Shown here: positions 35,601-48,400 of the stretch, one piece after another
Layout: every line of letters starts with the position of its first letter
Numbering within the stretch: the stretch's first letter is position 1
Source of the DNA: Corella eumyota
Lineage: Eukaryota; Chordata; Ascidiacea; Phlebobranchia; Corellidae
DNA: 64,000 bases
Direction: 5' to 3'
Assembly (NCBI GenBank): GCA_963082875.1
Contig: OY720098.1
Span: forward strand, 8,184,001-8,248,000
The notes under the pieces: model-generated
Databases searched by the model: none
What the model saw: the letters and a program-made list of their open reading frames with translations, nothing else
What the model was told of the DNA's origin: nothing
Position numbers and translations under genes: made by a program

Positions 35601-38585
35601 TTTATTGTACTAATAACAAACTTACTTTTGTGCCTTTTGAAAGCTCTCCAAGTCAATAGTATGTTTTGGCTTTTCCTTTAAAATTCTTTTTCTTTCTGGT
35701 GCTGTTTTTGGAGGAACATATTTTCTAGGTTCTGAGTTAATTGAATTAACAGAAGTACTGGTGTCACTCTTGCTATAAATGTGTTGCATCGTAACTACAG
35801 ATCTATAAATACAAAATTAAATATTTATAGATAAAATTCTTGTCCAAATTTAAACATAAAAATTTTTAACAAAAAAATTAATACTCAAATTTAAAAAAGA
35901 AAATTTAAAAAATCCTTACTTGCAAGATGAAATGTCCTTGATTACATCAATGTACTCTGGGTTGGGTTGTTCCCTTACCAATACTGGTTTTAAAACAGAA
36001 GGTGTAACTTGTTTAAGAGGGACCAGTGGGTTTGAAACAGTGGTTACTTTTTCATCAAGCAGGTACAAATTTGTAACAGATGCATGAAGTTGGTGTAATT
36101 GTAAATCTTCTGTCTGTTTTTTAAATGTGCTGGTTGTTTCAGACAATTTGGGTTGTATTTTGGAATGGATTTCAGAAGTCTGGTTGATTTTTATTGGTTT
36201 TATGGGAGTTGGTGTTTTTACATGAAAAAGATGATGTTTCAACTGGAGAGATTCTATTAAAAAATTAAAACTAAAATCACAAATCAGAATGAGCAAATCA
36301 ATTTTTGTAGGTTTCATTATGTAAGGGATATCGAATCTATAGTACAACATTAAAAAACTAATAATACAATCAATAAATAATAAAACAAGAACAAGATAAA
36401 ACAGCATCTTACGTTTTAATAACTGTGATCTTCTCTCCTGCTGTTCTGACAATTTGACTTGAAAATGAAAATCATCTCTGCCATTTCCAACTGATTGCAT
36501 TCGGCTATTGTATTTAGAAGGAATAGAACGTGTGGGCAACCTTGTGATTTGTGGAGGCAATTTCGGATCATTTTGTTTTTTAGCATTTTGCTGATAATTG
36601 AGAATTTTTCTTTCATAATGAATGCTTGACTTCGGTCTTTGTCTTAACTTGACATCATTTAATAATTTTGTTTGGTTAACGGTTGAACTTGTTGGTCTTT
36701 TGGGCTGGTGCTCTTTATTAAACTTTTGCCAGGACTTTTCCAGCACAAAATCCTGATTACTTTTTTGAAAAAACTTTTTAGCTGGCGGAGATGGGGGCTT
36801 ATGTTGAACTTCTTCAACGTTTTGTTGTTGAAGTAATGTCGGTTTTGTAACATTGCTAAAATGTTGTGGGGATTCAGAACGTGTTATGCTTAGTGACCAT
36901 TGGTTTAACCATAACCATCTAGCACAATCAATAAAACCACATGATACTGCGATATCCAAAGCTGACTTGTTCTTGATGTTTCGAACTCTAAAAATAAATT
37001 GAATTTAATATTACTTTATACATAATCTATTAAATTACAATTTCTCTCAAAATATATTTAAAACTGGTTAATTTTACCTTATATTTGTCCCATATGCTAC
37101 AAGTAATTTAATAACTTCAATTTGACTATGAAATGCTGCACAATGTACTGCAGTGTTGCCTAGGATTGAGTTTTGATTGGGATCAAAATCTAAAAAAAAT
37201 TATTTTTTTTAAATTTATTCAAAGACTTTTTTTTTTAGATTTGTATGGTCAGTGTTTTTTAAATTTAACTAATTTTTACCTGATTTCAAAATAGTCTCGC
37301 AAATTTTAGTATTTCCTCTTGCTGAAGCAACAAACAATGCACAAAAAGCATCTTCCCTCAGTGAAATATCTTCATTTGTTTTCACATCATTCCAAGATTG
37401 TCCTTGGAACTTACCAAGCTTAGGAATGGCATGCAGAAGCTCTTTGTTATTTCCCAACCATGCTGCTCTTACAACATTATCCCATTGGGGTGAGATTTTA
37501 ATGCTAAAATGTAAGACCTATTTACTAAAACCAGTACTAGATTATTATGTGTAAAAACACTAACTTTAATATAGATAACACACACACACAAATTTAAAAA
37601 AAAAAAAAAAATTAAAAAAAAAATTAAAAATATAAATGAAAAGATTAAGTACAAATGAAACCATACCATAATGTGGCTGCATTGTTAATGTTTTTTCCCA
37701 GCTCAAGTCTCGTTTTATCATCAAGCTTATTTTCTTTAACATCGACTAATGTAATGATATGAGCTGGAATGCCACACGAAAGTTCAAGAATTACCTTGAT
37801 TGCTGATATCTCAGTGCCATTTGATATGTTACGTAAGGTTCTTATTTCAGGAACAGATAATTCTCCGTATTTTGATGAGTCACTTCGGCTGTCGCCTGCT
37901 TTAAAGGGTACAGAAATATCCAAGGTTTACAGATAGAGATTATAATTAATAATATATCAAGTAAATTACGCTTATTATGTGAAAATACTGCTTAATTTCA
38001 ACGATTGCATAACTTTTTCACTAGTACACCTAACATGTTACTTTTATCCACGTGCCTCGAGTGAATCACGTGACTGTTTATTTACGTAACGCTTTACTAA
38101 ACATCCCCTTTTAAAATAGAAACAGTAAACAAAATGTATGTTGAGGAATATAAACATCTTAAGTTACTTCATAAATGAACTATTAACCCTAAGTATCTAT
38201 AAACAACATTTGATAGACGTACATCTAAACAACATTTGATAGACGTACATCTGTTTTAGATTAAATAAAATTTATCAATTTTATACCGAACTTGAGCAAT
38301 AACCCATTGTCTAAATAAAGAAATTTTCAGAAAAAATAAAAATTGGCTATGTTTTGAGGTTTTTAATGTTGTAATAATTAAACGTCAGAAAATAAATTAT
38401 ATTCTTTTTAATGACGAAAAGTCGAACTTACCTTTAATTTTCCAAGTTGGTAGACGAACGAATAAAACAAAACTTTTAGCTTTGATTACCGGTTTGTCCT
38501 TTTCTTGTTCTTGTGAAAAATCTTGTGAGGTTTTAACAGCATCACGTAGTAAAGGACGCCAAGATGTTGGGTATTTAACTTCCAT
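32688..38585 (-). CDS. Ubiquitin-like + ankyrin + FxxWLxxK coiled-coil protein (ANKRD60/ANKUB1-like N-terminus), 13 exons
   Basis: Thirteen exons join in phase to 1339 residues: 38432-38585, 37667-37895, 37280-37503, 37078-37189, 36413-36987, 35920-36253, 35626-35802, 35405-35501, 35203-35302, 34961-35105, 34661-34855, 34261-34490 and 32688-34135. Residues about 75-135 resemble the ubiquitin-like segment of ANKRD60/ANKUB1 (VILELSCGIPAHIITLVD). Ankyrin-like units follow (FVASARGNTKICETILKSG, GNTAVHCAAFHSQIEVIKLL, KSALDIAVSCGFIDCARWL). A proline/lysine-rich linker runs to about 600. Then five repeats of F-x-x-W-(L/M/V)-x-x-K appear: AFTEWMAAK, TFDEWLESK, TFQEWVKEK, SFDEWLKRK and AFQKWLLRK, as in CCDC181/CCDC34-type cilium or microtubule proteins. 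The last exon encodes a long lysine-rich, low-complexity tail. All joints keep phase, which supports one gene, but a two-gene model cannot be excluded. The function is not known; a cilium/flagellum role is inferred. Confidence 0.75.
38201..38252. repeat. 26-bp tandem duplication
   Basis: The 26-bp segment aaacaacatttgatagacgt plus acatct is present twice in a row (38201-38226 and 38227-38252) in intron 1 of the ankyrin/coiled-coil gene. The copies are identical, so it is a recent slippage event. Confidence 0.9.
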
Positions 38586-40084
38586 TTTCGACTATTTTAA
38601 TAAGATAAAAAAGGTACTAAATTTTCTATTAACATATTTTAATATATTTTCTAGTCAACATGTAGCTTTTCTTCCTAAAATGTAATAAATTACTAGCGTC
38701 CGTATACTTAAATACTTAAAGGTAGTAAATTTTAACAATCAATAAATTTTATTAGCGTTTGACTATTTGTTTTATACGAGGCTACATCGTGGTCATAACA
38801 ACATCTCGTCCCGTCCAAATCACTAGGTTAAGTTTGCTTACAAAATCCACAATCCTTCCTATAAGCGAGAATCTATTTGTTCGCAAATACAATCCGATTG
38901 ATCCATTTACATTGTCGTTTACCTGCTTATTAACGTGATGGCTTCTTTGTTTGCTATCTACGACATATTGTGGAATAAGAGTGGTGTTGCCTTGACTACT
39001 TGTCGATTGGTATCACATTGTTTGAACAAGGATGGTAAAAATCATTCCTAATGTTTGTAAATGGCTGTGATCTACGTCAGTTTCTCTTAAATCGTGTTTG
39101 TTCTATGTTTGTTATCACACCTAAGTACTAATAAACTAGCGTATGCCTAACGACCTTAAACTTGTACAAAGTCGCAATAATATAACTAAAAAGTTCGGTT
39201 ATGGCAGATAATTTATTTACAAGCAAGCAATTTTAATGCAGCATCGACAAATTGATGTCAGAAATGGGTGATTATTAGGATTTGTTAGTTTTCATGATAA
39301 CACATAACACAACAAATAATAAGATGAACTTTTCGTTGGTAAAAAAAATAAAAAGTTTGGCTTAAACTTGAGTAAAAATCATACAATACTAATAATACCA
39401 GTTTGGTTATATTATTACACCTTATTGTATTTTTATTACACGGCATTACTTAAAATTATGACAAACTTAACATAATATATAGAATTACCGGTAATGTAAA
39501 ATGTTACCATGTATAAAAAAAATAAAACCCATATCTACTATTATAAAAAAACAAAACATATGGAACAACTTCTAATTTATAATATTTGTTACTGTTTTTT
39601 TGTTTGTTTGCATACTTCATAAACAACAATAGGCAGAAAACGATAAATTTAACATGACAAAGTACAATGTAGGTTGTATTAAACGTTCATAAAATTTGGT
39701 AAGTCAACTCTATTTCAACATTAACATCATACAAAAATAGTTCATAAACACAAGGGGAATAATGATTTGTACAAGAGTAGTTAAACAATTTTTAAATCAA
39801 ACTTTTAAAAAATTTAAACCAAATTTATAACATTACAAATAAAACAAAAAATAGGGCAGTGATTGCTAACTGTGAAAAATCAATTATGGCAAAATATTAC
39901 CATTTTTTTTAGATCTAAAAAATCTATAAAAAGTTCAACAAAGAGAACAATAAAATCTGTTATAAACTTTAAAAAACTTTTCTTACTCTATATAAACACA
40001 TATAAAAACTGCACTATATAAGTTCATCCCAAAAAAACACACTTTAAAAAAGTCTCGATTACAAGAAATTTGACAACTACATGT
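38586..40084. other. Non-coding intergenic region
   Basis: About 1.5 kb between the start of the ankyrin/coiled-coil gene and the 3' end of CTDSPL2, both on the minus strand. It holds the promoter of the former and the 3' UTR of the latter. No open frame of interest, RNA gene or repeat recognised. Confidence 0.55.
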
Positions 40085-43000
40085 TTATTCGTCATCGTCA
40101 CTTGGCAGTAGGTCGTGCATTTGAAATTGTTTTTCCACTAGGGGTCGCACATCTCCTTTCTATAAAAAAATATTAATATTGTATAAATCTGACATAGTTT
40201 ATAACAACAAAAATTGAGTTTTACAAATTTTTTAAGTTAAATGTACCTGTTTGGTTAAAGACTCCAGAAATGGGACTAACTTGAGAAGTTCTCCATCATT
40301 TTTGTCACTAAACCAACTTTCGATTGGAATTCCGTTTGATAACTAAGCATTATAATAAAACAAATAATTTAAAAATTCAATTTTGTGCTATATTTTGAAG
40401 GTTTAGGATAATTAAGTTATACCTGATATGCAAAAGCTTGTGGAGAATTATCGATGATAACAGTTTTGCTTAAATCTCTTCCTAAAATGTTTAAGTCCTT
40501 AATGTAGTTACCTTGAACACAAACACAATGCTCACGAAATAACCTGTGTCTGTTGGGTCAAAATATTTAAATATTGAGTAAAAGAATATATTTAGACATA
40601 GGTCCTTCATACATGTTACAAAAATTTATTGGTTTTGACCATTTTTTATTTACCTGACAAATTGTTTTCCACCATCTAACATATTTAAAAGTTTGTCTGC
40701 ATAAACTCTTTTTGAAGCAGTGAATAAGATGATCTGTACAAATAAATAAAAATGTAAAAATGTTGTATAAATCAGAAATTATTCTGTAACAATTAAATAA
40801 CTGTACAAGCCTTACCTCATAAATTTTTGCCATTTTCTCTAGAAACTCTTTATAATCAGGTCGGGTTCGAACAAAAACCTGTAAAATAAAAAAATGTATT
40901 TAAAAAACAATCAAAAAGAGCCAATGTTTTTATTTAAAAAATTCTGACATATAAGTAATTCTTTATAAAAATAACTACTTACTTGATAAACAACATCTTG
41001 AAACAGAACTGAGAATGTCAAATCAGCATCTTCCATTTCATTGAGACTACAATGCACTAATGTTTCATCTAAATCCAGAACCAAAGAAAACTCAGGAGAA
41101 CTTCGAGTTTTAAGAGGAAGGGCTTAAAAAAAATATTAAATTTGAAAATTTTTTTTATATTACGCTTTAGTAAAGAAAGTCAAAACAACATAGAGAAAAC
41201 TACCTGGCTGACGACATCTTTGCTCCTTGGTAAGTGGAGGAAGATGTTTAATGAAGTAGAAAGGGTCGAACACCTCCCAATCCTCATCCTGACTACTGGA
41301 TGCAACAGTGGCCGGGGAGGAAAGTTCATAGGACACAGATGTGGTGGAAGAGCTCAATTCAGGAGTAATCTCCTCCTCCTCAACCAAGTAAGCTAAAAAA
41401 AAATTATAAAACAAAGTTGACCTACAAGTTAAAGCTAAGCATGTAAACAAAGGCATTTATTGTTTAAATTTTAAGTTTAAACTAGGTTTACTGTTTTGCC
41501 AAAAATCCATGTTTCAAAAAAGAAAACATTTTATAGAAAATATACCAAATTTAAGTTACAAATACTTTTACTTTTTAAAGCTTTCTATACCCCATTAGTT
41601 TTACCACACAAACCACAAAATTATGTAACATCAAAAAAGTAAGTAAACACTAAACCAACATTTACTTTCAGTTTCTTGTAAATGCCAGTATGTAAAAAGT
41701 ATTATAAACAGACATTACCGCTACTTATTGGCTGATCAGGAACTGAATTTGAATCAATGTCGGTTGTTGATGAAATTTCTGGGACTTGTTCTTCTAAATG
41801 TCCAACCTGCTCATCTGTGCTTGTACTCGATTCACTACTACTTACTTCCTCATCTGAAAAAACAAGTAACTTAGAGTAGCAAAAACAAGTAACTTAGAGT
41901 AGATTATTATAAGACATGTATTGACAAAGATGAATGGAATATAGCCAATCAAGAAGTTGTTCAAAATACTGTTAAGGAAATAAAAACACAAAGCAATACA
42001 TTTTACATATGCAATTTCCAACAAAATTTTCGTGTGTATATGTGTTAATTTTTAAATCACTTACTTTTTGTTTATTTTATTAATTTATTTTTAAATATTT
42101 TATCAAAAATTGCATCATAGAGTTTTAAAACCTGGCTTACCTACTGCCCCAAATAACTTGTATACAGGTGAGAATATAGCTCCTAACAACGATGTCTTTT
42201 TAACAGATTTCTTTCTTTTACTTCTTCTTCTTCCTATTAATAGCCATGAAAAATATTTATAAAAAATTTACATTAGTTGAATTTGATTTAACATTGCGCA
42301 ACTTAAAACTACTAATTTTTTTTTAAGTAAATTCCACCAAGGCCCTTTGTAGTAATTTTGACATAAACTAATTTAAAATCTAATAAACTATGCTAAGTAT
42401 TATATATATAATAAATTTTGTTTACCTTTCTTTGGAGTAGGTTTAATAACTTTTTCTACCTTTGCAATTGGTTTTTCTTCAGTATTTGACACTGTTAACC
42501 TGAAAAAATATTCACGGTTTCACAAAAATACTAAATGCACAACCTAAAAATTATTTAAAAGGGTAACAATATAAATATATAAAGAGGAACCAAAAGAATT
42601 TAAAAAAAAAATGTTTAAAACCACCTTTCATCAACTTTTTGGGTTACTTTAGGAGTTGAATGAATTAAATCATTATTTTCATCAGCAATGTAAGCACATC
42701 TTCGTCTTTTCTTTATTCTGTCTGCTCTTTGCAGTTGTGGAGTCCGATTTTCAGTCTGCAAAATAAGAACCACATAAACAAAACAAATTTTAGCCCAATA
42801 TAAATATTATTAATTAAGTACATTTCATAAAAAAGGGCAATACAATTTTAATCAACACTTTATATATCCAAATATATACATAAATTTTTTATTCTAAAAA
42901 TAAAAAATTTTATTTTAAAATTCTTACATCCTGATTTGCAATTCCTGATCCAGAAATAAATCTTTTTAGAGAAGTGAAAATACTTTGGGGAGTAGTTTGT

Positions 43001-43107
43001 TGTGAAACATCACCATCCCCATCATTTGACAGCTTTCGTTTATTTGGTCTTCTCGCAGGACTGGTTTTTGTTTGCTTCCCCGAAACCTGCCTTTCTCTCA
43101 ACTTCAT
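40085..43107 (-). CDS. CTDSPL2: CTDSPL2, SCP-like HAD phosphatase, 12 exons
   Basis: Nuclear serine/threonine phosphatase of the FCP/SCP (HAD) class. Twelve exons join in phase to 460 residues (human about 466): 42928-43107, 42625-42755, 42426-42499, 42141-42233, 41719-41853, 41204-41392, 40983-41122, 40816-40878, 40654-40733, 40423-40549, 40247-40342 and 40085-40159. The start MKLRERQ resembles human [20 protein letters not shown] and [19 protein letters not shown] are family-specific. The catalytic DLDETLVH begins at about residue 284, followed by [17 protein letters not shown] and [19 protein letters not shown]. The C-terminus [11 protein letters not shown] is close to human LHDLLPPD. The N-terminal half is basic, serine-rich and less conserved, as in vertebrates. 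Confidence 0.97.
41857..41902. repeat. 23-bp tandem duplication in a CTDSPL2 intron
   Basis: aaaaacaagtaacttagagt plus ag occurs twice with a 23-bp period, immediately after the CTDSPL2 exon at 41719-41853. The first copy overlaps the polypyrimidine tract and branch region of that intron on the minus strand. Confidence 0.85.
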
Positions 43108-43991
43108 TTTTATGAAAAGTATCAATTATTATCTAAATGGAAAAATGCAAACCTATAACCAGCATATTCCTATAGTTGTGAGCCATAACTTGGTTACTGG
43201 GCGGCTGGGCGATAGAAAACAGTCGTTTATGTTTAATTGTGGTGAGTCCTTTAGATTAGTTTTAATTTGTCAAAATTTACATTAAAATTAACTTATTGAC
43301 ATCCAAATTGTACTTCTGCAAAAAGGAACTGCTTGACCATACTAACGCACCTGTCCAGTCTGCCAGTTGACTTTACATAACGTAAAAACAAATTTAAAAT
43401 ACAGACCAAATTCGAATAATTGGCTGGTTTATAACAAACTGTATTTAAAACTGTTATATATTTGCACACTCATATAGCTATTTGTTTAAGCACTAGACAG
43501 CTAGACTATACCAAACATTTTCATTTTTATATAATCCTAAACGGTAAAAAACGTGAAACAAATTACAAATCAAAACATCAACAAAACTAAAATTACAACA
43601 ACATTCAAAAAAGTCCCGGATGTAGTAAACAAGTAGCCTCAAACCAGCAGAAATATAAATTGGCGGCAATTTTTTCCCCAAATTCCAAAAATTCTAACGT
43701 TGTCTGTAATGTTGAAAATAATAAATAAAATACATTGAAAAAAATTAATTGAAGCGTATGGCACCAAAACTTGAGGCTAAAAGTTGCGTAAATACAAACG
43801 GTGGCTTGGTGATTTTGGGCAAAAGAATTACGCCCTTTTTTTATTTAAAAAAATATAAAGCATATATTGAATAATTTTAAAAAATACAAGCTACACAACG
43901 ATTGATATTAAAATAATATAACTTATATTGGTAGGTATTGAAGGTTAAATATATTCTCTGATTAGCAGTAGCCGTATCCAGTATTTTATCA
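43108..43991. other. Non-coding region between sulfotransferase and CTDSPL2
   Basis: About 880 bp with the CTDSPL2 promoter/leader and the sulfotransferase 3' UTR (both minus strand). No polyadenylation signal could be chosen with certainty, and no gene was seen. Confidence 0.5.
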
Positions 43992-45443
43992 CTAACATAC
44001 CCATAATGGTTTTTTGTAACCAAAAACGGCAAAGTCTCTTTCGTATATAGCAAAAAGTTTCCGCTTTGTTTTAAGTGGTATAGTTTTAAACATTTCTTCG
44101 ACTTTTTCGGAATTACTGCGATATGTTTTAGGCCTAAATAAAGCCTCAGAAATTTCAGCGCGGATTCCCTGTACATGTTTAATATAAGAAATGTCTTCAT
44201 TTAAACTTTCAAATTTCGCAATGTAATTGTATGTGAACATGCACGGTTTGCAAACGTGAACGTAGGGCAACCAGTGGTAGTCATTTTTAACCATTTTATC
44301 GTTTGCAAGAATTGCATTTACAAAATCTTCGAAAGACGCAGTTCCTACTGGTGCAGCAGGGTCGCTTGGATTTGATCTAAGTTCTTTGTATTTTTCGTAA
44401 ATTTTTTCTGACATTGGCCCGTAGTAGCTTGTGTAACCTTCTTTACCAGGAATCATTTTGTTGTTAAACGCCGAAATCAAACGTTCAAATGGATCTCTTA
44501 CAGTTATAATCTAAAAAATAATTGTTTAAAATAAGGTAGAATAGATTTTTTTCTACTCTAAAAACGCTTATAAACTCACATTTAAAGCATTTTTCCAAAA
44601 TAGATGCACTTCTGTAAAATTCCTTAGCGAATTTAATCGGTGTTTAGATTTAATTGTATTAAATACATCCATTCCAGTTATTTTGTCAGCAAAAAAATCA
44701 TCCAAATTGTAAACTCCATCTAATACCAAAACACCTTGCTGCCAACTCGTACTACCACATTTTTGAAGCTCACATACTGTAAACTAAACAGGAAAAAAGT
44801 TGTTTTAGGTAACAGGCGCAAAATATTTAGAATTTGTGTTAACCCTGGTCTTGGGTAATTTATAGAAAATTTACAGGCTAGTGCTTGCTAAATACACGTA
44901 ATTGTCACAACTTACATTATAGTTTCTTGAAAACAGTGAAGCTGGGTTTGCATTTAAAAACGTATTACCGCATTTTTGTTTATATTTCTCACACGCTTTT
45001 GCCATAGTTGCTTGCCTTTCTGCTTGCACGTGTTCCATCGCCGCAAGAAATGCAATTGTATCGTTGGTATTATTTACAAAAGTAGTCGGTACAGTTTGAA
45101 GATCCACCTCGTCATTTTCTGTGGTCGTGACGTTTTCATATTTTATTGTAACTTGCTGCTCCGATTCGTAATCTCGTTTTACAACTTTAACACGCTAATA
45201 AAGTATAAAAGTTGTATAAAAAATTAAAAACTCTTTCCAAAGTAGTACATACTGAGTTACATATTTTTTTAAACAAGTCAACTATTTTTACAATTTTTAA
45301 ACCACACGAAACGTGCAATGTATATCAAAGTTTTGATCGTTTACCTGAATATCTTGAATTTGAACACGGTATATAATCTGCACTACGAACGAAACGGTAA
45401 GACCAATTGATATACCCAAGATAAGGCCATAAGAAAATTTCAT
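43992..45443 (-). CDS. Carbohydrate sulfotransferase (Sulfotransfer_2, CHST8-14/HNK-1 type), 4 exons
   Basis: Predicted Golgi type II membrane enzyme that moves sulfate from PAPS to a glycan such as chondroitin. Four exons join in phase to 366 residues: 45345-45443, 44916-45194, 44580-44783 and 43992-44510. One hydrophobic anchor follows the start (about residues 5-25). The 5'-phosphosulfate loop is LQKCGSTSWQQ (about 132-142) and the 3'-phosphate loop IITVRDPFERLISAFNNK (from about 195). The family block DYHWLPYVHVCKPC...YNYIAKFE is also present. NxT sequons lie in the stem. The usual family loop reads K-x-x-C-T-x-W; here the Cys-Thr pair is Ser-Thr. The exact CHST member cannot be told. Confidence 0.9.
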
Positions 45444-48400
45444 GGTATTTACTATCTGATCTTACACTTTACACAATTAACTGGTTTACAATTACCACCA
45501 TGCCCTTGGTTCTAGGCGATTAAACCTGTTAATTTAAACCACCAACTTAACCAAACGAAGGTTTTGTGTACAATGTATTTGTTTCTAAGCAATGTTCTAA
45601 AGAAATTATACTCGTTGACCATTTTTTTGACAATTGTTTACCGCCTTAGGACATTACGTAAGACTAAACTTTTAGCAATAAAAATTTATTTTTGTTTTGC
45701 GGTTTTTATATTTATCTTTTTTTGCGATGGCAACTCATCAAACAGCCTTGGATAGCCGTTTTACGATATAAATTTAAAACCAACATTTTTACCGAAAAGA
45801 AACTTTATAAAATATTTGAAAATAAAAATTTGGGATTTTGATGTTAAAAAGTTGGTTTAACTCTTTTAGCTTTTAACGTTATTTTATATGGAGGAAAACG
45901 ACCTTTTGAATTGTTCCTATTTAACAAAGAGCAATTGTTGGCTGAGATTCACCACAAAGCAGAAAACAGACTATTTTCATGTCGCATTGTGTACTATATA
46001 ATATAAAACGTTTTTGTGACACGTGCATTGTACAAAAAAATTATATTGTTCAAAATTACACATAAATCGACGGACAATGCTTGTAAAAAATCGTCTAATG
46101 GATAAAAATGGGGTTTCAAAAGACTCTTTAAAACTGTTTTTGTATTCGCTTAGTCTTGGCAATCGATTGTAGGCCGCCTTTATAAAGAATGATTGGCTTT
46201 TCTTAATAGCAGTGTATACAATTTACGATATTATTAATAAAGAAGTTTTTAAATCAGAGAACATAGTATTGTGGGCCTGCTTTTGTCTACAACATTAACA
46301 CTTTTATTCCTTTTCAAAGCTGTAAAAGCACTATTGAATAAAATTTCACTTTACAAAGGAGTTTTATTCGGGTAGAATATAAAAGCATAGCGTTTTGAAG
46401 AATTACGAGCGTTCTTTAGGAAAAGCTGCCGTTAATAAAGTTTAAATTTTGTTGCAGAAGATTTAATATAAAAAAAGCTATTTAGAACAAAACTAAAAAT
46501 ATAAGTAAATCTATAAAGAACCCTAATTAAATGTCCCTGAGCTTAACCAGAATTATTGCCATCAAGTACGTCGATATTTATAAAAGGATATTACAAGCTA
46601 GCTTAACAAGCACTGGTGGCTTTTAGATGGCGGTTAAACTATAATTTAAATACTTGGATATTTTAAGGGATGTACGATATTGACCAAGACTGCAACTTTT
46701 TTATCAAAAATCGCAATCAAGATTGATCTAATCTGTATAGATAATTGTAAGTAGCATCAATAAACATAAGTAAAAATAGAATCTGTATCATTATAAGCGT
46801 AACTAGAAAGCGCCATATTAACATAATATAAAATTTATTTATTTTAGGTGTTTAACTAGAATTATTGTTTTACTTGGAAAAAATGTTATATAGGGTGTTT
46901 TCAAGATTAAAATATTTAGACTAAACAACAAATTTTAAAATAGGATAGCTCCGTGGCGCCTAGTTGCGGATTAACGTTTATAATATTTCAATCCACTTAC
47001 TGTCCCCTTGATACAAAAATAAATAATATGTTGTTTTTTATATATTTTAGCCACCACTGCGCATATTGACATTTACACGCTTTTGTTTGACAAAATATAT
47101 TAATGGATTATAAAATATTTTAAAAGTTTTACGTACGTTAAATTGTGCAGTTAAATCAATTACCGAAAATTGGTTAATGTTTAATTTCTAACAGAACGTA
47201 CCTACTTTTTACCAAATAGAATTTTAAATTCGTATTGACCAAAGTTAACAAGTAAAGCAAAATAACTTTTTTGACCTCAATTAACGTCTAATTTAATTTG
47301 CTATACCTTCATTGAACTTAAAAGCTAGTTAACTGTAAGTGGTAATAAAATGTGAAATAACACGGTGTAATTGAACGGTTTATATTTGCTGACGTCACAA
47401 ATTTAAAGCAGGTGCGAGGTAGGGATAAATTGCTATGACAACTTATTAATTTCCCCAAGGTTATTTCGACATGTTATGAACGGCAGCCATGCGCAACGCA
47501 TAACCAAATGTAATGGTTTTAATATTAAAATCATAAACATATAATATAAAGGCCATCTGTAAATCAATAGTAAATGTTAAGGGTACATTTAATAATAAAT
47601 AATAAAACCTATTAAACCGGGAGATGGCGCTAGGTGCTCTTAGACGCTGTAGCTCGTATGCGACCCATTGCCATGTTTTCCTTGATACTCTTAAGGGTAT
47701 AACTGTTATGCGATATAAAAGTTAAACTTAGGCTTGGACAAAAAATTGAAAAAAATTATCAATTTTTTTATATTTTTTAATTAAACTTATGCCTGGTCAT
47801 GTTCTTATTTTTCTCTTTTTAAATTTTAATTACAAACAACAAAGTGAATGTTAACAAGTTTTAAAGTTGCTACGGTTTCGATATCAAACAGAACCGTTTT
47901 AATTAATTAGCCACCGAATCAAATTATTTTTTATTAAATCAAGTTAGTTTGTTATTGTTAGTTATTACATGTGACGAGCCCAAACCTGAAAGAAATTAAT
48001 TATTCTGGCATGTCTATACTTGCACACATAGTTTATTTTTTAAATTAAAAACATTTTTATTACGTGTAAGTAAAATTGCATGAAATCATGAAAATAAATA
48101 AATTCTTTTAGCGTTTTGCGATTTTAAATTAAATGATTTCCCTTAAAAAATACAGAAATATTTCTTCATATTTTAATTGGAAATCATAACATAATCCAAT
48201 TTTCCCATCTCACTTCAAAGTTAACGAATGTGTTTATCATAACTCTAATATTCCCAAGGTAAGCGGGGCCTAGTTCAAAGCTGAGGGGAGATATTGAAAA
48301 GCGCAATTTTCTTGCAGGATAGACACTTAAGGACCGAATTATCTATTCTGAAAAGCTCTTGACTGACATTCAGTTTAGCCGCGAATTTATGATGAATCCA

